Origin: Candidatus Harrisonbacteria bacterium RIFCSPLOWO2_02_FULL_45_10c
GTDB lineage: Bacteria; Patescibacteriota; Minisyncoccia; UBA6257; 02-FULL-45-10c
DNA: 9,206 bases
Assembly: GCA_001818705.1 (NCBI GenBank)
Contig: MHJM01000024.1
Coordinates: 1 to 9,206 of the forward strand
Reading direction: 5' to 3'
The notes under the pieces were generated by a model that saw nothing but the letters and a program-made list of their open reading frames with translations, was not told where the DNA came from and did no database searches. Positions 1-5,659 of this stretch are shown here, piece after piece. Each line of letters opens with the position of its first letter. The first letter of the stretch is position 1. The position numbers were made by a program, and so were the translations under genes.

Positions 1-720
1 GGTTTCTTCGTTTACATTTAATATTGTTTCTTGCCGGCCAAGAGGATCAATGATTTCCAAAATGCCGTGCGGCCTGACTAAAACATTCCCAAGATTTTCT
101 ATTTTAACGGAAAAATTCGCTTTCGGCCGAGTATAAACTGATTTATCGGCGGAAAAACCTCTCAATCGCGCTTCTTCAATTATTTCTCCGGAAACTCTAA
201 AATTAATAATTGTGCCAACTTGATAACCAATGCCAGTGCCGATACCGATTGTTTCCGGACGCTTAGGCGCGAGAGTCACAAAAATTCCTCCGAAATGGCC
301 TCCGGGAGGAGCGTTTAGCGGAACAACAATCGCAAAAGGAATTTCTTTTGTTTGGCCGGCGCCAAGATTTACAGATTTATCTGTTATTTTAATCCAAGAG
401 CTTATTTCAAAGCCGGTAGATTCTCCTTCAGCGGCGAATATCGGGGATCCCTGGTCGGAAAGCGTCTTAATATCGCGGATAATTACGTAAAAAGTTTTAT
501 TTTCCGAACTTAAATTAGTCAATTTAATTTTAGAATTAAAAGTTTGGCCAGGATCAATTCTTTGTTCAATAATTGCCGGCTGGATTTCTACGCCAGAAAT
601 TTCTTGGGCTTTCACCAATAAAAATTCTGGCAGACTGCCGCCTGCCAGAATTAACACTGTTAGAAAGAAAATCTTAGAAAGTCGGCGTGGCAATATAATT
701 AAGGTTTTGCGTATAATCAT
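1..720 (-). CDS. DUF916-like secreted/membrane-anchored surface protein, partial (3' end beyond left edge)
   Basis: An open minus-strand frame runs from an ATG at 720 to the window edge without a stop (240 codons). The first 40 residues look like a signal peptide: basic start (MIIRK...RRLSK), hydrophobic core FFLTVLILAGG, and a likely cut after V-K-A before QE. Residues 41-240 carry two beta-rich modules. They match the two full-length anchor proteins at 3474-4412 and 1889-3493: the S-S-W-I-K block (107-111), the P-P-G-G-H turn (138-142), F-S-A-D-K (189-193) and E-N-L-G-N-V...G (208-219). The family resembles DUF916/DUF3324 proteins, which bind peptidoglycan and WxL proteins in Gram-positive bacteria. 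A C-terminal membrane segment is expected but lies outside the window. The ATG overlaps the upstream gene by 47 bases. An in-frame TAG lies 12 codons before it with no start between, so 720 is the furthest start. A terminator-like hairpin falls inside the signal-peptide codons. Coding call is firm; family assignment is from motifs only. Confidence 0.85.
   Translation of the reverse strand, partial: MIIRKTLIILPRRLSKIFFLTVLILAGGSLPEFLLVKAQEISGVEIQPAIIEQRIDPGQTFNSKIKLTNLSSENKTFYVIIRDIKTLSDQGSPIFAAEGESTGFEISSWIKITDKSVNLGAGQTKEIPFAIVVPLNAPPGGHFGGIFVTLAPKRPETIGIGTGIGYQVGTIINFRVSGEIIEEARLRGFSADKSVYTRPKANFSVKIENLGNVLVRPHGILEIIDPLGRQETILNVNEET
623..652 (-). terminator. Intrinsic-terminator-like hairpin, or attenuator between two overlapping genes
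   Basis: A perfect 11-bp inverted repeat (AATTCTGGCAG / CTGCCAGAATT) encloses an 8-base loop. Read on the minus strand, the 3' arm runs into five consecutive T (AATTTTTATT), the usual layout of an intrinsic terminator. It begins 21 bases after the TAA of the 384-residue gene, as expected for that gene's terminator. It also lies within codons about 23-33 of the downstream gene, which starts at 720. Read-through would therefore be needed for the downstream gene, and ribosomes translating that gene could prevent the hairpin forming. Confidence 0.6.
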
Positions 721-1828
721 TGGCTGCTTCTTGTAAAGCGGAGATTTCTATTTTAAAGCCGATTTTGGTTCTGCCTTTATCAACGGTAACGCCATTTGCC
801 GGTCCGGTGTGGAAAAAGATTTCAATCGGAGCAGACTGGCTGCCAATGCCGCTGTATGAAGCTGTTCCGTAAGTATCGCCGACAGTTAAAGTGCTGTCTT
901 CGCTGGTAATTCCTTGCCAGCCCCAAGTGTTCTCATCATCAATATCGGCTGTCGGAGACGACCAAGCAACCGCGGTAGAAGTGGCGGTTTGCTGGAAATT
1001 ATCAATATCCGATCCGTCGGCGCTGGTTAAATTCTGGTCTTTCCAGAGGGTAACTGAAAATCCGTTTTTAGCATTAGTGCTTACTGTCAAATCCTGTCTT
1101 GCTTTCTTAGCGGTGCCGGAGGATATTTCGCCCCATGGAATAGTAGTTGCGGTAGTAGTGACATCGGTTGTTCCGCCCTCGCCATTAGCCGTAGTTGTTG
1201 CCGAAGCAACGCCAGCCACGGTAAATGTGAAATTAGTTGCTACACTAGCCGTCACCGCAACATCCGGAACAATAGCAACCCTGGTATTCGCGGAATCGGC
1301 AGCCGGGGCAGTAATGCTGATAACATAAGAACCGGAACTGGGAGGATTTACTAATTGGCTATCGCCGGTAACGCCAACCGTAGCATTGGTGCCGATTTTT
1401 ACGGTAACAGGAGCGTCATCCGCTACCTCCGCAGTGCCATTGCAATGAGTAAAGGTAAAAACATTGGCAGTCGAGGTTGAGGTAAGTTGAAAAACGGCGG
1501 TCGCTCCGCTTCCCGGACAATTGCCGGCATCAACAATGCTTAAATCAACAGAGGAAGACGCAATATCAAAATCCCCGGCATCAAAAGTTGGGGTACTGGT
1601 GCTTTGGAATTGATCGGCAAAATCAATGACAATGGTTGAACTGGCGGTAATCGGACTTTTAAGAGTAAATTTGATCGTGTGGTTGGATTTTACGGCTGGT
1701 TCAGAATCGCTTAAAGTATCAGAAACTGATGTTAACTTGGCCGCCAAAGCGTAATTAACCAATAAAACTAAAGTTAAGGTTACTAAAACAAATAACCAGT
1801 TTTTAGAATATTTTGATACCTTAAACAT
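674..1828 (-). CDS. Secreted Ser/Thr-rich surface protein with WxL-like C-terminal beta-domain
   Basis: This 384-residue protein has an N-terminal signal peptide (WLFVLVTLTLVLLVNYALA, likely cut after ALA at about 29). Residues 31-190 form an Ig-like beta module rich in Ser/Thr (opening L-T-S-V-S-D-T-L-S-D-S) with a cysteine pair C104/C129 that could be disulphide-bonded. Residues about 190-235 form a Thr-rich linker ending T-T-I-P-W-G. Residues 243-384 are a C-terminal domain starting A-R-Q-D-L-T-V-S-T-N-A-K-N-G-F and ending D-Y-T-Q-N-L-N-Y-I-A-T-P-T-F. The same opening and closing motifs occur in the frameshifted gene at 4414-5659, so the two share this domain. There is no membrane anchor or LPXTG signal, so retention would need a partner; the DUF916-like proteins on both sides are candidates. 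It probably has its own promoter directly upstream, with no Shine-Dalgarno site. Exact function unknown. The WxL-like comparison rests on domain order and terminal motif and is inference. Confidence 0.85.
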   Translation of the reverse strand: MFKVSKYSKNWLFVLVTLTLVLLVNYALAAKLTSVSDTLSDSEPAVKSNHTIKFTLKSPITASSTIVIDFADQFQSTSTPTFDAGDFDIASSSVDLSIVDAGNCPGSGATAVFQLTSTSTANVFTFTHCNGTAEVADDAPVTVKIGTNATVGVTGDSQLVNPPSSGSYVISITAPAADSANTRVAIVPDVAVTASVATNFTFTVAGVASATTTANGEGGTTDVTTTATTIPWGEISSGTAKKARQDLTVSTNAKNGFSVTLWKDQNLTSADGSDIDNFQQTATSTAVAWSSPTADIDDENTWGWQGITSEDSTLTVGDTYGTASYSGIGSQSAPIEIFFHTGPANGVTVDKGRTKIGFKIEISALQEAANDYTQNLNYIATPTF

Positions 1829-1862
1829 AGCTTTATAATAGCATATTGAGTTTCAATCCCAA
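1829..1862 (-). promoter_or_regulatory. Promoter for the 384-residue gene, predicted leaderless
   Basis: On the minus strand a -35 TTGGGA (1857-1862, 4 of 6 to consensus), a 16-base spacer and a -10 TATTAT (1835-1840, 5 of 6) end six bases before the ATG at 1828. Transcription starting about seven bases after the -10 would begin at the A of the ATG, giving a leaderless mRNA. No Shine-Dalgarno sequence precedes the start, which fits. This splits the envelope genes into two transcription units. Confidence 0.5.
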
Positions 1863-1870
1863 GAGACGGC

Positions 1871-1879
1871 TGTGGATAA
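1871..1879 (-). promoter_or_regulatory. Single consensus DnaA-box 9-mer
   Basis: The minus strand reads TTATCCACA, a perfect match to the strong DnaA-box consensus. It lies in the 60-bp gap between the 534-residue and 384-residue genes, eight bases upstream of the putative -35. I saw no second box nearby, so it does not look like an origin. It may be a DnaA-sensitive promoter element, a titration site, or chance. Confidence 0.3.
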
Positions 1880-1888
1880 CTTTTTTTA

Positions 1889-3493
1889 TTAAGGAACTGC
1901 TCCCAATGATCTTAATGCCAGTTTAAAGCCTTCAAAATTAGTGCTGATTACCAAATAATCCTTAAATAAACCGTAATTAAAGGATGCGCCGGGTCGGGAG
2001 CCGACCGCGTAACGCGTTTTGATTCCAAAAACATTGCCATTTTTAAATTCTCCCAAATCTTCCTGAAATGGATAAAATTTTCCGGCGTAATTTTCTAAAA
2101 TCGGGGCGATAACCGGAGCTAAAACCTGGTGATCTTTGATTTTTGCAACATATCCCGGCCAAGAACCGTCAGCGTCATAATGTCTAAAAGCGGTAAAATC
2201 GTCATCAAAAGTTCGGCTTAAAAAATCTTTATCAAAAAACGGAAAAAATCTCCGCAATAATTCCGGAAAAGGCATCTGGCCGCCATCTTCTTTTAAAATT
2301 TCCACTTCATTAAAACGATTATTATTTTCCGGCACCGAAAGGAAATAAGTTTGGTGAATTATTGAAGCAGTTTGCTGTAACTTGGGTTTTGGAACATCAA
2401 CGAAATGCGGCTTTCGCGATTCTACCGCATATCTTATCCCCACACCGGCGCCGGCGGACAGCAGGCAAATTGCCATTATTATCATTAACGGATTCCAAGC
2501 GGAAATTACGGGAACTGGCTGATAATTTTTAAGCGGGAGGTCAGAAACGGAAAATTCTTTTTCCATAATTTTATGGACATACAATTTAATGGTTTTCACG
2601 GCAAAGAATAAGAAAAGCGGCAATAAAAAGAAAATAACCAAACTGCCGAGAATCAGATTAATGGGAATTATCCAAAAATAAGTCTCTTTAGCGGCGTTTT
2701 GGATCGGATCCCCGAAAGTTAAAGCTACTGCCGCTTTGTATCTTCCCATTCCGATTCCGGAGTTTTCCCCTTCCCAATTAAAAACAAATTCGCGGCTTTT
2801 TTGGGGCAAAACGCTTAATGCTTCAGCGGATAATAAAATGTTCCCCCTTTCCTCGCCGAGATAATTAAAAATTTTAATTTCTCCTGATGGGCTTAAATTT
2901 ACATTGCCGGTATTTTCAAAATTAAGCAAAAATTTGACCTTTGGCTCCTGGTAAAAATTATTTTCCGCGATAAAAGATTTGATGCCGCCTCCAACCCGTT
3001 TTTCTCCGCTAACCCGCACCGATAAAATTGAAGAGATGAAGCTGGCGGATTTTAATTCTTGAGTTTTCTCGCTCAGCGGCTGGTTGCCGATAAGAATAGC
3101 GGCTACATGACTGCCCGGCGAAGTGTCAGCCGGCAATTTTAAAGAAAATGGCAGAAATACGCTTTGCTTCCCCGATATCGTTACTGTGCTATCCCTGAAT
3201 TTTATCCAATTAGCAAGCGAATGTCCGTAAATTTCCGAATCCTCATTTAAAACCGGAACTGATTCATTGTTTAAATTGACGGTTGAAATATGAATTGTCA
3301 GGTCGGTTGAATTATTATTAAAAATTTTTAAACCGCTGTTCCAGTTTTCTCCCGGACCAAGATTTATTTTAAATAAAGATGGCGTTACGGTGAAAGCGAT
3401 GGGCTCATTTCCAAAGGTTGAAAAAGCTGAAAAAAATCCAAGTAAAATTGCGGAAATAATTACTGCATTTATTTTAGGAATTGTTTTCTTCAT
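1889..3493 (-). CDS. DUF916-like surface anchor protein with two membrane segments and an extra C-terminal domain
   Basis: This 534-residue protein has a signal peptide at 1-28. Its outer region (about 30-275) follows the DUF916/DUF3324-like plan: L-A-N-W-I-K (93-98), S-P-G-S-H (125-129), E-N-T-G-N-V (193-198), G-E-I-K-I-F-N (204-210) and, just before the membrane, E-T-Y-F-W-I-I-P (270-277). These motifs recur in the 312-residue protein upstream and the partial gene at the left edge. TM1 is about 277-299. A basic loop (300-334) follows, then TM2 at about 335-353 and a 180-residue tail. The tail (about 400-534) is an alpha/beta region ending N-Y-G-L-F-K-D-Y-L-V-I-S-T-N, which reminds me of a domain recurrent in CPR membrane proteins; I cannot name it. 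Two membrane segments after a cleaved signal would put both N- and C-terminal domains outside. The ATG overlaps the upstream gene by 20 bases and has a good ribosome site. No obvious terminator follows. Confidence 0.88.
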   Translation of the reverse strand: MKKTIPKINAVIISAILLGFFSAFSTFGNEPIAFTVTPSLFKINLGPGENWNSGLKIFNNNSTDLTIHISTVNLNNESVPVLNEDSEIYGHSLANWIKFRDSTVTISGKQSVFLPFSLKLPADTSPGSHVAAILIGNQPLSEKTQELKSASFISSILSVRVSGEKRVGGGIKSFIAENNFYQEPKVKFLLNFENTGNVNLSPSGEIKIFNYLGEERGNILLSAEALSVLPQKSREFVFNWEGENSGIGMGRYKAAVALTFGDPIQNAAKETYFWIIPINLILGSLVIFFLLPLFLFFAVKTIKLYVHKIMEKEFSVSDLPLKNYQPVPVISAWNPLMIIMAICLLSAGAGVGIRYAVESRKPHFVDVPKPKLQQTASIIHQTYFLSVPENNNRFNEVEILKEDGGQMPFPELLRRFFPFFDKDFLSRTFDDDFTAFRHYDADGSWPGYVAKIKDHQVLAPVIAPILENYAGKFYPFQEDLGEFKNGNVFGIKTRYAVGSRPGASFNYGLFKDYLVISTNFEGFKLALRSLGAVP

Positions 3494-4412
3494 AAAACCT
3501 CTTGAAAATATAAATTGCCAAAATTGCCATGGCGCCTATGACTAAAATTAATCCCGCCAAGATCGGCCGGGAAATTACCCAGAAAAAAGCCGTATCTTGA
3601 ACCAACTGTCCGTTTTCGGATTTCAAAGATAAAATCGCTTTATATCTTCCGAAATCCTTATTAAATTCCGACAAATTTGCCAAAACGCCGCTGGAATTCC
3701 CTGATTTCCGGTGAGGAGAAACCGCCAATTGACCGCTGAATTTTTCCGCATTTATTTCGCCAATCGGCATAAATCCCGCTTCTTCGCCTCTCCGATTAAA
3801 AATCATCAGCTCTCCATTGAATTTTACCGGCTTAATTCCGCTATTTTCCAATTCATAAACGAAAGAAGCCGGAAATCCCAAAAAAATAATTTTGTCGGCG
3901 GAAAATTTTTTTAAACGCAAAAATTCATCATTCTTTACCGCGATTTCCACATTAATCAAAACCTCTGGACCGAACATTCTTTTTTCCGCTTCTATTCTAT
4001 CCGATCCTTCATAAAAAGCAATGCTGGCGTGATAAATTCCCGGCACGGCTCTTGGCCCCACTTTAATAAGAAAATCAATGCTTTTTTTCTCTCCCGGCAG
4101 CAACTGAATCACTCCCCTATTAATTTCAATCCAATTTGCCAGTGATTTGGCGAGATCCGCTTGCGCCGGACCTGAAAACTCCCGTTCTCCGTTTCTTGCA
4201 TCCAAATTATAGACAGCCGCATAAATGTTCATTTTATAATTTGCCTGATTTGTTAATATCAAAGTTTCTTCAAAAATTTCTCTTGGATTTCCTTTCTTAT
4301 CTATAATGACTGGCTCAACTTTTAAATAGCCGGCTTGAACATTGGCAAAAACTAAAAACAATCCAGCAACAATAAGAACCAATCTTAAATTAATTTTTAA
4401 TCGATTAAACAT
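3474..4412 (-). CDS. DUF916/DUF3324-like membrane-anchored surface protein
   Basis: This 312-residue protein has a signal peptide (1-27, likely cut after N-V-Q-A) and a large outer region of beta-sandwich character. A single C-terminal membrane helix (about 283-303) is followed by a short basic tail (K-R-F-Y-E-E-N-N-S). Motifs shared with its two paralogues here are L-A-N-W-I-E (91-96), V-P-G-I-Y-H (123-128), F-S-A-D-K (170-174), E-N-S-G-I (189-193), G-E-L-M-I-F-N (200-206), G-R-Y-K-A (255-259) and F-F-W-V-I just before the membrane. This order matches the DUF916/DUF3324 anchor proteins of Gram-positive WxL clusters, which bind peptidoglycan and partner surface proteins. The ATG at 4412 was chosen over an in-frame TTG at 4430. 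The ATG lies one base after the upstream TAA, an arrangement suited to translational coupling, whereas the TTG would overlap the upstream gene. No clear Shine-Dalgarno is seen. The DUF916-like call is by motif and topology. Confidence 0.88.
   Translation of the reverse strand: MFNRLKINLRLVLIVAGLFLVFANVQAGYLKVEPVIIDKKGNPREIFEETLILTNQANYKMNIYAAVYNLDARNGEREFSGPAQADLAKSLANWIEINRGVIQLLPGEKKSIDFLIKVGPRAVPGIYHASIAFYEGSDRIEAEKRMFGPEVLINVEIAVKNDEFLRLKKFSADKIIFLGFPASFVYELENSGIKPVKFNGELMIFNRRGEEAGFMPIGEINAEKFSGQLAVSPHRKSGNSSGVLANLSEFNKDFGRYKAILSLKSENGQLVQDTAFFWVISRPILAGLILVIGAMAILAIYIFKRFYEENNS
3498..3503 (-). promoter_or_regulatory. Shine-Dalgarno site for the 534-residue gene
   Basis: AAGAGG on the minus strand ends four bases before the ATG at 3493, inside the end of the upstream gene. 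It is the best-placed ribosome binding site in the window and fixes this start despite the 20-base overlap. Confidence 0.6.
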
Positions 4413-4413
4413 T

Positions 4414-4824
4414 TTAGAAAACCGGAACAATAATATAACCGGCGCCGCTTTGATAGTCCTCTGGCGGCTGTTCCGGCCCGATCTGGGCTTTAAAAATTAT
4501 ATCCACCGATTCATTGATGACCGGAACCGAACTGAAAGCCGCTTCCTTCGGGGAATTTTCCAGCTTGGCATAAGTGTTATTGGCAGAAAAACGACTAGCA
4601 TTGCCGGAAAGGGCGTCGTCGCCGGAATGATAACCGTAACATCCTTGATCCAAAGCCGGACAAGCGGCTGACCAATTTAAAGGAACTTCATTATTACCGA
4701 TAATCGGCGCGATTTCCGAACCGCCGTCTCCCAATAATCCCTGCCTTTGGAATATAAAAATCCGATAGCCGTCCGTACCATTAGTGGTAACGGTTAATCT
4801 TTGCGCCTCTTCCGTCTCTAATCC
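4414..4824 (-). CDS. 3' part of a frameshifted secreted protein: WxL-like C-terminal beta-domain
   Basis: This stretch continues the gene at 4781-5659 in the next frame. Read from 4824 it gives G-L-E-T-E-E-A-Q-R-L-T-V-T-T-N-G-T-D-G-Y, about 136 residues ending D-Y-Q-S-G-A-G-Y-I-I-V-P-V-F. The opening and ending match the C-terminal domain of the 384-residue protein (L-T-V-S-T-N-A-K-N-G-F ... D-Y-T-Q-N-L-N-Y-I-A-T-P-T-F). Two cysteines (in A-A-C-P-A-L-D-Q-G-C-Y-G-Y) could form a disulphide. By itself the piece would have only a TTG start at 4734 and no signal peptide, so it is unlikely to be a separate gene. Joined to the 5' part it gives about 414 residues, close to the 384-residue homologue. 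Its TAA is followed after one base by the ATG of the next gene. Confidence 0.75.
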   Translation of the reverse strand, partial: GLETEEAQRLTVTTNGTDGYRIFIFQRQGLLGDGGSEIAPIIGNNEVPLNWSAACPALDQGCYGYHSGDDALSGNASRFSANNTYAKLENSPKEAAFSSVPVINESVDIIFKAQIGPEQPPEDYQSGAGYIIVPVF

Positions 4825-5659
4825 AGGATTTAATGGAAAAAGTCAGCCTGGCCGCTTCTGTCACCAAGCTGGGATAAAAAGCGCCCGGCTTAAGCACAAT
4901 CGGTTTATTATTTCCAAGATCAAAAGCCCGGAAAAAATACACGGCATTGGCTCTTGCTCCGGCATGCTTAATGGTAAATTCATATTCCGAAGCCGCATTC
5001 CTTGTATGTATAAAAGAAGAAGTGCTGGACCCAAATTCATTATGAGTTCCGCAGCCATTTCCTATTCCGCTAAGACAAGAATCGGCATCAGATAAAGTTT
5101 TATTTTGAATTAAAGCATTGTCTGATCCGGCGCCGTCCGCGTAACACCAAAGCGAATTATCAGCGCAATCCGCCGTTTCCACTACATTCTGAACATCATT
5201 GGAAAAATCCGAGTATTCGGAAAACTGAAGCCGGAATTTAGTATTTTTATTTCCTATGCCGCCCAATTCCTTAATAGTTAAACGAAGCTTTATAATATTT
5301 TGGTTCGTAATATTAATAGGCGCCGCATTTTCATTTGCAAGCGCGACACCGGGGGTTTCGCTGGTTTCATCATCATACCAGCGCCAGTTCTGGCTGGCCG
5401 GAGTAAAATCATTAAAGTAAAGAAATCCGGACAATACCACAAAATTAGCGCTCGTTGATTCTCCGGACGCGTTTTGGCCGCCGGCAATTCCCTGCTGAAA
5501 ACTGCTGGAACTGGCAACTCCGCCAAATACATCAATGACCGGATTCCGAAAAATAAAATTATTGCTGGTAAAATCTGCAGCAAAAACTAAAGATGCGGAA
5601 AATAAAATTGTAGGCAGTATAAAATTAATTAATGTTTTCGGTTGATGTTGCATATTCAT
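4781..5659 (-). CDS. 5' part of a frameshifted secreted surface protein
   Basis: This frame has 292 codons, of which about the first 278 appear genuine. It begins with a signal peptide (core F-I-L-P-T-I-L-F-S-A-S-L-V, cut after V-F-A at about 27). A Ser/Gly-rich segment follows (F-G-G-V-A-S-S-S-S-F-Q-Q-G-I-A-G-G), of a type I associate with CPR secreted proteins. Next is a beta-rich middle region with cysteines that may pair. After L-T-F-S-I-K-S the frame runs into 14 unrelated residues (W-I-R-D-G-R...) and stops at 4781, while the expected C-terminal domain continues in another frame from about 4824. One extra base would explain this; an A5 run on the plus strand (4837-4841) is the likeliest site. 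The ATG overlaps the end of the 706-residue gene by 35 bases; a second ATG is two codons later and neither has a Shine-Dalgarno site. Either the gene is broken or the assembly has an indel. Confidence 0.8.
   Translation of the reverse strand: MNMQHQPKTLINFILPTILFSASLVFAADFTSNNFIFRNPVIDVFGGVASSSSFQQGIAGGQNASGESTSANFVVLSGFLYFNDFTPASQNWRWYDDETSETPGVALANENAAPINITNQNIIKLRLTIKELGGIGNKNTKFRLQFSEYSDFSNDVQNVVETADCADNSLWCYADGAGSDNALIQNKTLSDADSCLSGIGNGCGTHNEFGSSTSSFIHTRNAASEYEFTIKHAGARANAVYFFRAFDLGNNKPIVLKPGAFYPSLVTEAARLTFSIKSWIRDGRGAKINRYH

Noticed and set aside
891..1328. Plus-strand open frame of 145 codons within the 384-residue gene
   Set aside because: Val/Ala-rich antisense shadow of a Thr/Ala-rich repeat region; the minus-strand reading has a signal peptide and paralogous domains.
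1863..1888. Replication origin suggested by the DnaA box
   Set aside because: Only one 9-mer, no cluster and no neighbouring dnaA or dnaN gene.
4428..4430. TTG start giving a 318-residue version of the DUF916-like protein
   Set aside because: It would overlap the upstream gene; the ATG at 4412, one base after the upstream TAA, gives a normal signal peptide.
4781..4841. Programmed ribosomal frameshifting in the second operon gene
   Set aside because: No stop codon or strong slippery site lies at the shift point (the stop is about 45 bases further on) and no stimulating structure was evident; a simple indel is more likely, though not excluded.
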